From positions 118,099 to 182,098 of the forward strand of contig NZ_FPAA01000008.1 of the NCBI RefSeq assembly GCF_900116235.1: 64,000 bases of DNA, read 5' to 3'. This stretch comes from Marininema halotolerans (GTDB lineage Bacteria > Bacillota > Bacilli > Thermoactinomycetales > DSM-45169). The notes under the pieces were generated by a model that saw only the letters and a program-made list of their open reading frames with translations, ran no database searches and had not been told where the DNA came from. Position numbers and translations under genes: made by a program. Position 1 is the first letter of the stretch. Each line of letters begins with the position of its first letter. Below, one piece after another: positions 8,235 through 16,945 of this stretch.

Positions 8235-9116
8235 TCACGACTTATTCTCCGCGGAATCCAATTCATTGGGAAGTGCCGGGCGAACAATCACACGCATTCC
8301 TTCAACACCGGTTACCACCACGGGCACTCCACTTTCGATAAATCCACCTTCACTTACGACATCCTGGCGCAGACCGTCAATTTCAACGGTTCCTGCAGGA
8401 CGTAACGGCGTAAGGGCTTTCCCATGTCGCCCTTTTAACTGCGCACGACCTTTTTGAGAAACATAACCGGTTTCATTTTTTTGGGAAGAGAAAAGAACAA
8501 AACGCTTCCAATTTTTGCGAATGCCAAAGATTTTGATAGCGCCTGCCAATATCATCCCACCCACCACCATAGCGATAAGCAGTGAGATTAAACCAATCGT
8601 GGGATCTTGGGTCGCATATATCACAGAAGCTGCAAAGGAAATGAAGCCTAACATCCCAAAAATTCCACCGGGTACAACTAATTCAATCAGCATCAAGACC
8701 AAACCAACAATCACAAAAAGCAATGTTTCCATGCCTGCGAAGCCGGCGATATAGTTTCCAAAAAAATAAAAGAAAAAAGCAAGAAGACCAATACCACCGG
8801 CTACTCCAAAACCAGGTGTCAAGATTTCAATAGCAACACCGGCAAGGCCAATAATCAGCAATATTGTTACAACAAAGGGATTGGTTAGCACCTCACCGAT
8901 CTGCTCAGCCAAGGATGGACTTACAATTTCAGATTTTTTTTGAGCAGTCATCATATGGAGTGATTGCTCTTGTCCAGTTGCTCCTTGTTCCATTGAAGTG
9001 ATATGACTGGGTGGCTCAGCAGCTTGTGCCATACCCAGCGGAAACAATATCCACACCATCCCCATCAGGATCACAACACTCATTAGAACAGTGCGTAATC
9101 CAACCCTTGCATTCAT
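8235..9116 (-). CDS. NfeD family membrane protein without protease domain
   Basis: The 293-residue product has a signal peptide (cut near AQA-AEPP), a short Ser/Gln-rich linker of about 45 residues, a block of four to five transmembrane helices (about 80-200) and a C-terminal NfeD OB-fold (KGRAQLKGRHGKALTPLRPAGTVEIDG to the end). B. subtilis YqeZ is much longer because a ClpP-like protease domain follows the signal peptide; that domain is absent here although the signal peptide is kept. NfeD proteins work with flotillins, consistent with floA immediately downstream. Confidence 0.9.
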   Translation of the reverse strand: MNARVGLRTVLMSVVILMGMVWILFPLGMAQAAEPPSHITSMEQGATGQEQSLHMMTAQKKSEIVSPSLAEQIGEVLTNPFVVTILLIIGLAGVAIEILTPGFGVAGGIGLLAFFFYFFGNYIAGFAGMETLLFVIVGLVLMLIELVVPGGIFGMLGFISFAASVIYATQDPTIGLISLLIAMVVGGMILAGAIKIFGIRKNWKRFVLFSSQKNETGYVSQKGRAQLKGRHGKALTPLRPAGTVEIDGLRQDVVSEGGFIESGVPVVVTGVEGMRVIVRPALPNELDSAENKS

Positions 9117-9191
9117 AAACTCACCCCCCTTATTGATATACGAATCAGAAAGTAATGAGTTTCATCTTTGGGAAGTTTTTTCCGCATCCAA

Positions 9192-9227
9192 TTAAAAAAC
9201 ACAGCGCCATCAAAGATGTGCGCTGTG
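9192..9227 (-). terminator. Terminator after yqeY
   Basis: On the minus strand CACAGCGC-a-CATC pairs with GATG-g-CGCTGTG and is followed by TTTTTTAATT. It separates rpsU-yqeY from nfeD-floA. Confidence 0.85.
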
Positions 9228-9242
9228 AGTAGGGGCAGAAGT

Positions 9243-9707
9243 CTATTGCAATGACTCCTGAACCAAGCGATTCACTGTTTTCCCATCCGCGCGACCTTTC
9301 ACTTGAGGCATAAGAAGTGTCATCACTTTCTTCATGTCTGCCTTCGAAGTAGCACCGATCTGTTCAACCGCTTCTTGGACCATCTTCCTAAGCTCATCTT
9401 CAGAGAGTGGTGCAGGAAGATAATCCTTTAGAATTGCGATCTCCATCTGAACTTTTTCAACGAGATCTTCGCGTCCTGCCTGTTGAAATTCGGCAAGGGA
9501 GTCTTGTTGTTGCTTATACTCCTTTACCACAACAGAAAGAGCTTCATCTTCATTCAACGGACGTCTTAATTCGATCTCTTCGTTTTTGACAGACGATCGA
9601 AGCCGGCGAATAACAGTTAATCTGTCTTTTTCTTTATTTTTCATTGCGGCTTTCATATCTAGGGTTAACCGCTCATTCAAAGTCACTGGCTCTGGCACCT
9701 CGCTCAT
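9243..9707 (-). CDS. yqeY: GatB/YqeY domain protein
   Basis: The 154-residue protein is full length for YqeY ([36 protein letters not shown], then the C-terminal helical tail [16 protein letters not shown]). The domain is the tRNA-binding module also found at the C-terminus of GatB; the free-standing form may help tRNA-dependent amidation, but its role is unproven. Its ATG overlaps the rpsU stop by four bases. Confidence 0.95.
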   Translation of the reverse strand: MSEVPEPVTLNERLTLDMKAAMKNKEKDRLTVIRRLRSSVKNEEIELRRPLNEDEALSVVVKEYKQQQDSLAEFQQAGREDLVEKVQMEIAILKDYLPAPLSEDELRKMVQEAVEQIGATSKADMKKVMTLLMPQVKGRADGKTVNRLVQESLQ

Positions 9708-9874
9708 TTGCGTTTACGGGCAGCGTCAGACTTTTTCTTACGTTTGATACTGGGCTTTTCATAGAACTTGCGCTTCTTCAGTTCCCGCATCGTACCATCT
9801 TTGGCTGTAGCCTTTTTGAAACGGCGCAGCGCTTTATCCAGCGTTTCGTTTTTGCGAACGTGAATTTCCGCCAT
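9704..9874 (-). CDS. rpsU: 30S ribosomal protein S21
   Basis: The 56-residue protein begins [21 protein letters not shown] and ends in a Lys/Arg-rich tail, as in S21. S21 binds near the 16S 3' end and helps early base pairing with mRNA. I chose the ATG at 9874 because GGAGGGATCAAG lies directly before it; the longer frame runs through the leader. It is co-transcribed with yqeY and has a strong promoter. Confidence 0.97.
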   Translation of the reverse strand: MAEIHVRKNETLDKALRRFKKATAKDGTMRELKKRKFYEKPSIKRKKKSDAARKRK

Positions 9875-10045
9875 CTTGATCCCTCCCTCCGCGGGCTGTA
9901 GGTGCCCGGGGCTATAAAACCGCCGGGGAGAACACCCTCCAGCGATAAATAAAGCGAAGGGGTTGGCCCCATTTAGGGGGACACGCGCTTCGCGTACACT
10001 ACTTATCATATCTGACCAACTGTTTCAGACATGAAAGCAAACCCA
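9875..10045 (-). promoter_or_regulatory. GC-rich structured 5' leader of rpsU
   Basis: About 170 bases separate the predicted start site from the rpsU ATG. Minus-strand hairpins include ACGCG/CGCGT, GGGG/CCCC combinations and CCCGGG-centred stems just ahead of the ribosome site. A ribosomal-protein autoregulatory leader is possible but not shown. Confidence 0.35.
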
Positions 10046-10051
10046 TCGATC

Positions 10052-10081
10052 ATTATACAATACCCCCGAAAGATGTGTCAA
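10052..10081 (-). promoter_or_regulatory. rpsU: Sigma-A promoter of rpsU-yqeY
   Basis: On the minus strand TTGACA (10076-10081), an 18-base spacer and TATAAT (10052-10057) give perfect hexamers. It lies just after the HIT gene. Confidence 0.85.
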
Positions 10082-10090
10082 AAGGAACTG

Positions 10091-10438
10091 TTAACCGGGA
10101 GGCCATGTCAAGCTTCTTCCACCCAAAAGATGAAAATGGATGTGATGTACTGTTTGTCCACCTTCATCGCCACAATTGTTAACAATACGGTACCCTCGTT
10201 CAGCAAGACCTTCATCCACAGCTAATCGATTCATCACTGAAAAAATACGCCCCAATAATTCGCTATCTTCCTCGCCGACCTGTTGAATAGAGGGAATATG
10301 TTGATTGGGAATAACCAATAGATGTACCGGTGCTTGTGCATGAATATCCTTAAAAGCGGTTACCAATTCATCCTCGTATACTTTCTCTGCTGGAATGCTA
10401 CCCTCAATGATTCCACAAAAAATACAATCCGCCATCAT
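10091..10438 (-). CDS. HIT family protein (HinT-like nucleotide phosphoramidase)
   Basis: The 115-residue protein starts with CIFCGIIEGSIPAEKVYEDE, where the two Cys of HinT-type proteins bind zinc, and contains the histidine triad HHIHFHLLGGR near the end. HIT proteins hydrolyse nucleoside phosphoramidates such as adenosine 5'-phosphoramidate. Start is the ATG-ATG pair behind AAAGGGGGAAATC. It lies upstream of the rpsU promoter. Confidence 0.95.
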   Translation of the reverse strand: MMADCIFCGIIEGSIPAEKVYEDELVTAFKDIHAQAPVHLLVIPNQHIPSIQQVGEEDSELLGRIFSVMNRLAVDEGLAERGYRIVNNCGDEGGQTVHHIHFHLLGGRSLTWPPG

Positions 10439-10555
10439 GATTTCCCCCTTTCCGAATATCGAATGGGAATATTATATCAAATGCTTACTGAACCTTCATC
10501 ACCTTTTGGGCGCAACTTGCATAACCTGCTGACAAAAAGAAAAGGGGTCATATTC

Positions 10556-10843
10556 ATGAATAAGCATTCCAATACGACAGAAAACAAACTGCGACGTTTG
10601 ATTCAACGAATGGTTCAAGAGGAATTGGATCAACGATTCAAGGAGGGTTTTTCTTTCGATCAAAAGCCTTCTCAACAAGTTCAACATCCACCACCAGGTC
10701 GAAAAGAACGTCCTGCACCCCCTTGGGCCATCTTTGGATCCCCACAACCCGATCCTGACACTGCGTCAATCAAACAGCCTCTGCAAACAAATGTCAGCAC
10801 TGAACCGCCTCCCTATGTTCCCCATCAGATCACGAATCGTTAA
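10556..10843 (+). CDS. Hypothetical protein, 95 residues
   Basis: The ATG at 10556 has AAAGGGG upstream. The N-terminal 40 residues form a charged amphipathic helix (LRRLIQRMVQEELDQRFKEG), followed by a Pro/Gln-rich, probably disordered tail. No family is recognised. It is divergent from the HIT gene and upstream of the Na/Pi transporter gene. The coding look is fair, but I cannot assign a function. Confidence 0.55.
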   Translation: MNKHSNTTENKLRRLIQRMVQEELDQRFKEGFSFDQKPSQQVQHPPPGRKERPAPPWAIFGSPQPDPDTASIKQPLQTNVSTEPPPYVPHQITNR

Positions 10844-10917
10844 TTGCTAAACAACCCTTCGTCATGCCTGTCCTGTGTTTGCATATACATGGGAGAAGGT
10901 ATGAGGAGGGCTGTCCG

Positions 10918-11898
10918 ATGAAAGAGATCATCATCCCCTTCGCTACGGGATTAGCAATCTTTTTATTTGGGATGCAATTAATTCGATATGGGCTAGAATC
11001 CTTGGCCGCCAATCGATTACGTGAACTCTTGCTCCGTTTTACACGGACCCCCAGTCGCAGCTTTGCTACAGGGTTGATCGCAACCGCGCTTCTCCAAAGC
11101 AGTAGTGCCGTCACTGTCATTACCATTGGCTTTGTCAATGCAGGGTTAATGAATTTTGCTCAAACCGTGGGAATTATTCTTGGAACCAACATCGGTACCA
11201 CTGTCACCACAGAAATACTCGCATTAAAAGTCGAGGACTTTGCCGTCCCGTTGATCATCTTGGGTGGTGCGCTGTATTTAATGCCTTGGAAGCGAATTAC
11301 CCACATCGGGATGGCCATCGGTGGATTTGGTTGTATCTTTTTGGGGATGGAAGCCATGCAATGGATAGCAACCCCCTTAAAAACACGTGGCTGGATTACC
11401 TGGCTCCTCGATCATTCAGGAAACGATATTATCGTCGGTGTCCTAGTAGGGATGTTTATTACAGCCATCATACAAAGTGGCGGGGCTGTGATCGCTATCA
11501 CCATGGGTTTTTTCGCCACAGGGATCATCCCCCTTCCCTTTGCCATCGCTGTCGTATTAGGGAGCAATGCAGGTACGTGTGTCACTGGCTTTCTCGCATC
11601 CATCGGCTCCAGTCGCGGGGCAAAACAGGTTGCTGTGGCACATTTAGTTCTCAATCTAGGAGGGATCTTACTCTTTCTCCCCCTCGTGCCATGGATGGTG
11701 AATTTAGCCCCCTCGTTATCCGAGCATCCTGCTTCACAGGTCGCCCATATTCAAACCTTATATAATGTGATCTGCTCATTACTTGTGCTCCCATTTGCAA
11801 GTCAGTTTGCATCTTGGATTACAAAATTATTGCCGGATCGCACCGTGATCGCGTGGTCAGCATTCCCTCGTCATAAAAAACGAAATAGCATAAAATAA
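10918..11898 (+). CDS. Na/Pi cotransporter family protein (YqeW-like)
   Basis: The 326-residue membrane protein has about eight hydrophobic segments and the duplicated signature of NptA/YjbB transporters: ALLQSSSAVTVITIGFVNAG near residue 60 and AIIQSGGAVIAITMGFFATG near 195, so the second repeat reads QSGGA where QSSSA is usual. It probably moves phosphate with sodium. I chose ATG 10918 because GAGGAGGG lies seven bases upstream. B. subtilis yqeW occupies the equivalent place between mtaB and rpsU; here it is on the opposite strand. Confidence 0.9.
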   Translation: MKEIIIPFATGLAIFLFGMQLIRYGLESLAANRLRELLLRFTRTPSRSFATGLIATALLQSSSAVTVITIGFVNAGLMNFAQTVGIILGTNIGTTVTTEILALKVEDFAVPLIILGGALYLMPWKRITHIGMAIGGFGCIFLGMEAMQWIATPLKTRGWITWLLDHSGNDIIVGVLVGMFITAIIQSGGAVIAITMGFFATGIIPLPFAIAVVLGSNAGTCVTGFLASIGSSRGAKQVAVAHLVLNLGGILLFLPLVPWMVNLAPSLSEHPASQVAHIQTLYNVICSLLVLPFASQFASWITKLLPDRTVIAWSAFPRHKKRNSIK

Positions 11899-11940
11899 TA
11901 TGAGAAATTTTTCACATTAAAAAACTCTCCAAGGACGATT

Positions 11941-11970
11941 GAGAACATCTTAACCGATGCTCTCTTTTTT
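11941..11970 (+). terminator. Terminator after the Na/Pi transporter gene
   Basis: GAGAACATC pairs with GATGCTCTC (one mismatch) and is followed by TTTTTT. Confidence 0.65.
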
Positions 11971-12098
11971 ACTGTCTTTCTCTTGGTGGGATATGAACTG
12001 AAGAGAGTTTTAAAAAATGAACAATTATGAATTCTGGATTCATGGTGATATCTTGTTATTAGAAAGAGCAAGGGAGAATGGCATAGGAGATGATATAA

Positions 12099-12359
12099 AT
12101 GAAATATTACCTGGTGGAATTCCCAGATACGGACCAAGAAATCGATAAAAAACTGAAGGAGATCAAACAGACAGGTAAGAAGTGGTATATCGGTGAACAA
12201 CCAGATAGCTATGTGGATGTTGCTTTTAACGACGAAGTAATCCATGAAGCTAACGAAGTTAGTGAGAGTTGGGTTTTTATCATTGAAGACAACGTATACA
12301 TTGAAGCTTCCAGCCTCATTGAAATGAGAGAGGGTTTAAAGAGCGTCTTTTGTAGATAA
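12099..12359 (+). CDS. Hypothetical protein, 86 residues
   Basis: An ATG behind AGGAG-ATGATATAA opens an 86-residue acidic soluble protein (MKYYLVEFPDTDQEIDKKLKE) with no recognised motif. An upstream 43-codon frame with ATG at 12017 ends inside it in another frame and may be chance. A hairpin follows 4 bases after the stop. Function unknown. Confidence 0.6.
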   Translation: MKYYLVEFPDTDQEIDKKLKEIKQTGKKWYIGEQPDSYVDVAFNDEVIHEANEVSESWVFIIEDNVYIEASSLIEMREGLKSVFCR

Positions 12360-12361
12360 AA

Positions 12362-12403
12362 TCGCCTCATATCCCCAGGTTTTAGCCAAGGGGTATGAGG
12401 CGC
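12362..12403. terminator. Terminator-like hairpin between convergent genes
   Basis: CGCCTCATA-t-CCCC pairs with GGGG-t-ATGAGGCG around a 12-base loop. On the minus strand ATTTTATC follows; on the plus strand there is no clear T-run. Confidence 0.55.
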
Positions 12404-12465
12404 ATACATCAGCACTCCCATCAGTTATCCGACGGAGGTGTGTATAACGATGGTTTAGAAAACGG

Positions 12466-13584
12466 TCAATATCCTTCACTACCCTGCTTTCCACTCACGA
12501 TTGCAACGCTGGAACTTGCTCCAATGCGATTGGCTCCGGCTTGCACCATTTTCTCGGCTCCTGCTAAATCACGAACCCCGCCTGAAGCCTTCACACCCAT
12601 TTCCTCCCCAACGGTCTTACGCATCAGTCGCACGGCCTCCTCGGTCGCCCCTCCATAACCAAATCCTGTTGAGGTTTTCACAAAGTGAGCACCTGCTGCC
12701 TTTGCCTTTTCAGATGCCACACGAATCTCATCCGCATTAAGAAGACCAATTTCAAGAATGACTTTTACGAGTACACCGTCTGCCGCTTTCACTACGGTAG
12801 TAATATCTTCACGCACCAAATCAAGATCCCCAGATTTGAGCGCTCCGATATTCATCACCATATCAATCTCCCTCGCACCATTCTTAATCGCCTCTTTTGT
12901 TTCAAAGGCCTTGGTTTCCGAGGTAGTCGCTCCCAGTGGGAAACCAACAACCGTACATACTTTTACACCGGTTCCCTTTAACTTCTCAGCCGCTCGAGCT
13001 ACCCAGGAAGGGTTGACACATACCGAGGCAAAATGATGTTCCCCAGCCTCGTCACACAACCGATCAATCTGATCCGAAGTCGCCTCGGGTTTTAATAGCG
13101 TGTGGTCGATCATCGATGCCAATTCCTGTCCGTTCATATTGCCATGATCCCCTTTCACAATCTCCTGCAAGCCAAGCTCGATATACGCCTGTGCTAGGAC
13201 ACTATCGTTATTATCATATCCTTCTTTACTTTGCTTTTGCCATGCAGCCTCAGGTGACATCCACGCTGCACCCGTTATCTCGGATAACTGGGGAGTCACT
13301 TCCCCATCATTCGCTTCCACTAAGAAATAGTGAACTTCCTTTGCGATATCCCCATGTTGTGGGTGAAAGTAACGATACCGAATCGTTTCTAAGCGATGAC
13401 GAATGCTTCCTCGAACTCCTGTCTCCTCTAAAATCTCACGGAGGGCGGTTTCTTCATCCGTTTCGCCTGCTTCTTTTTTCCCCTTTGGTAATGTCCAACG
13501 GGAATATCGATCTTCAATCAGTAAAATCTCTAATTCTCCTTTTGGTTGACGGTAAACAACCCCGCCGGCGGAAATCTCTTGCAA
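12466..13584 (-). CDS. deoC: NUDIX hydrolase / deoxyribose-phosphate aldolase fusion
   Basis: One uninterrupted 372-residue frame joins two enzymes. Residues 1-145 form a NUDIX domain with a complete box (G-x5-E-x7-RE-I-L-EE-T-G-V, residues 35-57). Residues 150-372 are a full-length DeoC (223 residues), with the Schiff-base lysine in [12 protein letters not shown], the second lysine in GVKASGGVR and the acid in [14 protein letters not shown]. DeoC splits 2-deoxyribose 5-phosphate into glyceraldehyde 3-phosphate and acetaldehyde; the NUDIX part would hydrolyse a nucleoside-diphosphate-linked substrate. The start is TTG at 13584 with AAGGAG upstream. An internal ATG at 13137 (weakly placed AAAGGGG) could also give DeoC alone. 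Confidence 0.92.
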   Translation of the reverse strand: MQEISAGGVVYRQPKGELEILLIEDRYSRWTLPKGKKEAGETDEETALREILEETGVRGSIRHRLETIRYRYFHPQHGDIAKEVHYFLVEANDGEVTPQLSEITGAAWMSPEAAWQKQSKEGYDNNDSVLAQAYIELGLQEIVKGDHGNMNGQELASMIDHTLLKPEATSDQIDRLCDEAGEHHFASVCVNPSWVARAAEKLKGTGVKVCTVVGFPLGATTSETKAFETKEAIKNGAREIDMVMNIGALKSGDLDLVREDITTVVKAADGVLVKVILEIGLLNADEIRVASEKAKAAGAHFVKTSTGFGYGGATEEAVRLMRKTVGEEMGVKASGGVRDLAGAEKMVQAGANRIGASSSVAIVSGKQGSEGY

Positions 13585-14105
13585 CCTGTTTCACTCCTTC
13601 CATCCTGGTTCGTAATCAAAACAGGATTTCTACCCTGCTTGATTTTAGCATATTCCACTCGATTTTTTGTTGATGGGGAAAAAGCAATAATTAGCATCCT
13701 CTGTTTTCTATATCCGATCACTTTTATACATTACCCTTACGAAAAGGAACCTATCAAAAACCTTTATCCTTTTGGTAAGCGATGAGTTACAAAAAAACAA
13801 TGGGTATATCTCTTCTCTTATCCTATCATTTTCTAGACTCATCAGCAGCAAAAGGCCAAAGCCATGCTGATTATCCAAAGATTCCATCGATAACATTCGC
13901 CATAATCCCCATTGAATAAGGTCAAAAGATGGTACCCTGATTTTTTTGATCATGGTCGACAATCACTCATCACATCAGCACCATTGGTTATGTAAAAAGG
14001 AAATGAAAAATGGAATTCTTCACTTCCCCAATTTCTAACAAACAGACCATACGATTTTAAATAAAACTAGGAACGATACTCCCAACGATTTTTGATGCTT
14101 TTCCT
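13585..14105. other. Intergenic stretch with no convincing gene
   Basis: The region is AT-rich. A minus-strand frame at 13708-13962 (84 residues, TTG or ATG start) lacks a good ribosome site and any family resemblance, so I do not call it. No RNA structure stood out. Confidence 0.4.
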
Positions 14106-14534
14106 TTAAGTCCTTGTGGTTGTTCTGGAGTAAACGACTGTTACTTGAAGGTCAAGAGATCTTCCGTATACAATGGCACTGCCTGATTCAGCTAAGCGTT
14201 GCTTCGCAGTTACTCCTTTCTGTCTAGAAAAAGGACCCGTTCGGTTAATGGCAAGAACAAGCGTTTCTCCTGCCGTTAATACGCGGCGAATCACCCGCTT
14301 TGCGTTCACTTGTTTTTTCTGCGTGGTCACCCCTACAGGTGTTGCTGGCAGTATCTGAACCATGACAGGAATAGGACGACTACTGGGATTATTTATACTT
14401 AACCCCGTATGATAATCCCCCCGCCCAAGAACGCCTTCACTCCCTGCGATTAATCCTGTCGTGTAGGGCACAGACCATGCGACCCTACCTTCAGCCAGCG
14501 GTTTCGCATTGACACTCTGTACAGCAATCGTCAT
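14106..14534 (-). CDS. Hypothetical protein, possible beta-sandwich
   Basis: The 142-residue product (start ATG 14534, AAGGGA nine bases upstream) has no signal peptide or membrane segment. Alternating hydrophobic strands (GLSINNPSSRPIPVMVQILP, GETLVLAINRTG, LDLQVTVVYSR) suggest a small beta-sandwich. It is monocistronic and divergent from the MFS gene. No family recognised; a spore-surface role would be speculation. Confidence 0.6.
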   Translation of the reverse strand: MTIAVQSVNAKPLAEGRVAWSVPYTTGLIAGSEGVLGRGDYHTGLSINNPSSRPIPVMVQILPATPVGVTTQKKQVNAKRVIRRVLTAGETLVLAINRTGPFSRQKGVTAKQRLAESGSAIVYGRSLDLQVTVVYSRTTTRT

Positions 14535-14745
14535 TCTCCACCATTCCCTTCTATCTTTGCCACACAATCTATTACATTCCATCCATAATCAAAGTGACAG
14601 GGTCGATACACAGTAGGAGTATAAAAGGGCGAACCGGCTAGGTTACGTGTGTCATCACTTGATTGTTTTTATTTCTTATATAATAATAATTTAAGTACAA
14701 TAATGTTTTTTCTATTAAATTAATTAATTCAATAAGGAGGAAACC

Positions 14746-15978
14746 ATGAAGAATAAAAACATCCAACTTTTATTGTTTTGTCGTATCCTTACAAATTTCA
14801 TGGATAGCTTCTATGTGTTTGCTACCATCTGGTATGTAAAAGAAGTTACAGATTCACCTATTTATATAGGAATCGTAGGATTTGTTACCGCTGTCCCTAC
14901 CTTCTTGCAACTGTTTTTTGGACCGTTCATTGATAATGCCCCTAAAAAATTTTTGTTGTTACTTTCCATGGGCGTTCAGGGGGTCATTTTTCTAATCCTT
15001 GCCATTCTTTATGATGTTGGGTCATTGCCTATTTTTCTTCTTCTCTTTTTGATCTTTTGCGCAACCCTCTTTGCCGAACTTAGTTATCCCACAGAAAATG
15101 CCCTTGTGCCTGATTTAGTAGAAGAGCGGGATCTCCCTCAAATTAATTCAATTTTTACTTTTACCTATAGTGGAATCAATTTAATTGCCGCAGGTGCTTC
15201 TGGAATTATCATCGCGCTAGTCGACATTGGAACCATCTTTCGTATCAACGCAGGGGTATTTTTACTCTCGTTTCTTCTCCTACGTCTCTTTCTTCGTTTG
15301 CCCTTCATAGAGAATTGGAAGAAATCAACCGATGTAACTTCGTTCTTTTCTAACTATAAAAAAGAGCTTGTACAAGGTTTCACTTATGTTCGCAGCTTAC
15401 ATACGTTAAAGAGATTACTTGGCATCTTTATTCTCGTAAACCTATTGGTTTGCATTTCACTGGGGTTATTACCGATCTTATCAACATCTCCACAAGCTTA
15501 TGGTTATTGGTCAGCCGCCATCTCTGCTGGGACGTTAACAGGCGGACTTCTGTCCTCTCTTCTATCTCGTTTCCGCTTAAGAACGGCTTTGGTATGGTTA
15601 TACGCCATTGCAGGAGGATGTTGGATAGGATCGGTTTTGTTGTCCAATCATATTTTCTTATTATCCCTGATTTTCTTTAGCATCGCGTGGGCTGCGATCG
15701 GTGCTTCGGGTGTCATTCTTCAGACGACGCTGCAAGTCAACCTATCTCCTGAATTTCGAGGGCGGGGTCTTACCCTCGTAATGGCAATACTCGGTTCAGT
15801 TACGCCCATCGGTTTATTCTCGGCGGGAATACTCGCCACCCTACTCTCCCCTATCATATTAATGACCCTCTCTGGCATCTCACTGATTTTTGTTGCAGTC
15901 TACTATGCAGTCAATCCTATCTTTAATAAATTGACAACGATGGATCAGCCTTTTGAACATGGCTATCTTGAGGCGTAG
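14746..15978 (+). CDS. MFS transporter, probable drug efflux
   Basis: The 410-residue protein has about 12 hydrophobic helices and MFS layout: a short N-terminus (FCRILTNFMDSFYVFATIWYVKEVTDSPIYIG), a loop-2/3 region FFGPFIDNAPKKF corresponding to the GxxxDxxGRR position, and a long central loop. It resembles MefA/macrolide-type 12-helix exporters; the substrate is not predictable. AAGGAGG precedes the ATG and the leader is very AT-rich, unlike its neighbours, which may indicate transfer. A strong terminator follows. Confidence 0.85.
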   Translation: MKNKNIQLLLFCRILTNFMDSFYVFATIWYVKEVTDSPIYIGIVGFVTAVPTFLQLFFGPFIDNAPKKFLLLLSMGVQGVIFLILAILYDVGSLPIFLLLFLIFCATLFAELSYPTENALVPDLVEERDLPQINSIFTFTYSGINLIAAGASGIIIALVDIGTIFRINAGVFLLSFLLLRLFLRLPFIENWKKSTDVTSFFSNYKKELVQGFTYVRSLHTLKRLLGIFILVNLLVCISLGLLPILSTSPQAYGYWSAAISAGTLTGGLLSSLLSRFRLRTALVWLYAIAGGCWIGSVLLSNHIFLLSLIFFSIAWAAIGASGVILQTTLQVNLSPEFRGRGLTLVMAILGSVTPIGLFSAGILATLLSPIILMTLSGISLIFVAVYYAVNPIFNKLTTMDQPFEHGYLEA

Positions 15979-16027
15979 GAAAATAGTTCATGGAAAAGCC
16001 GTGATATGCACGCAACTTGCCACGCTT

Positions 16028-16072
16028 AAGAACCACTCCTTCCACCTGGATGAAAGGAGTGGTTCTTTTATT
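16028..16072 (+). terminator. Terminator after the MFS gene
   Basis: AAGAACCACTCCTT pairs perfectly with AAGGAGTGGTTCTT across a 12-base loop, followed by TTATT. Confidence 0.9.
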
Positions 16073-16111
16073 AATGAAAAAGATAAGAAGATGGATTACT
16101 CCAAATGATCC

Positions 16112-16918
16112 TTACTTATGGTGGTCCCTCAACCAACCTTCAGCATAATCCACAGCCTTCCGTTGTGAAAAAAGCCGTGCTTTCCCGGAACCCACGCTTC
16201 CCTTGTGCACGGTACAATCCCGTTCAAAATCCCTTCCCAATTCAACAAATAAATCCGTTTGATGATCCAAATCAGTGTACGTCTTCCATACCCGTTGTTC
16301 GTTTTCGAGTACCGGTGCTCCTTCCTCCATTTGTACGGCACAGCCCACTCGATACTCCGCGAGATGGAAGGAGGTATTGGTATCATACCCTGTACCCAAA
16401 AACAACACCTGTGCATCGTTTTGATAGAGGCTAGCTAATGGAGACGCCTCCCCCATCGAATAATCGATGGAATGATGGGCAACGATACGATCCGCATCGC
16501 TTCCCCAAGCCGTGAAGGATACCTTTGGATGAGCACTCCTTATCGCTCCTGGCCAAGTTCGAAAGATTTCAGCCACCTGTCCCATCCCTTGCGTTGGTGT
16601 TGTTCTTGGATCGTAGGGAGGCATTTCGGAACGAATGATTGGGTGCCATTCCTTCGGTACAGGAGGCGCTTCCCAGTGAACGGGATCTGACAATGTTGGG
16701 GACTGTGTCGGCATAACGATGGTACCCATTGGGGTAATAACGTCCATCAATGCTTGAATGACCGCCACTGCTCCGCCACATACCCAACCAAGGGAAGAGA
16801 GAGAAGTATGTACCATCACACAATTTCCGGCTCTCAGCCCTAAATCCCGTAGATCTTTTCCCAAAGTAGAACGGGTAATGGGTAGCGTGGTATTCTGTAC
16901 AAGTTGTTGTTCATCCAC
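16112..16918 (-). CDS. AAC(3)-family aminoglycoside N-acetyltransferase-like protein
   Basis: The protein carries AAC(3)/YokD family motifs: VMVHTSLSSLGWVCGGAVAVIQALMDVITPMGTIVMPTQ at the N-terminus and HPKVSFTAWGSDA followed by LLFLG-type strands. These enzymes acetylate the 3-amino group of 2-deoxystreptamine antibiotics with acetyl-CoA; chromosomal homologues such as YokD may have other substrates. I prefer the GTG at 16918 (268 residues), nine bases after AAGGAG; a GTG at 16942 gives 276 residues but has a poor site. It is 27 bases downstream of the zinc-ribbon gene. Confidence 0.88.
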   Translation of the reverse strand: MDEQQLVQNTTLPITRSTLGKDLRDLGLRAGNCVMVHTSLSSLGWVCGGAVAVIQALMDVITPMGTIVMPTQSPTLSDPVHWEAPPVPKEWHPIIRSEMPPYDPRTTPTQGMGQVAEIFRTWPGAIRSAHPKVSFTAWGSDADRIVAHHSIDYSMGEASPLASLYQNDAQVLFLGTGYDTNTSFHLAEYRVGCAVQMEEGAPVLENEQRVWKTYTDLDHQTDLFVELGRDFERDCTVHKGSVGSGKARLFSQRKAVDYAEGWLRDHHK

Positions 16919-16945
16919 GTTTTCCATCTCCTTTTTACCCACAGC

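Noticed and set aside
13708..13962. 84-residue minus-strand ORF after the MFS/hypothetical region
   Set aside because: TTG or ATG start without a credible ribosome site; composition is not convincingly coding.
14659..14684. TTGATT ... TATAAT before the MFS gene as a promoter
   Set aside because: The spacer is only 14 bases, too short for a normal sigma-A promoter.
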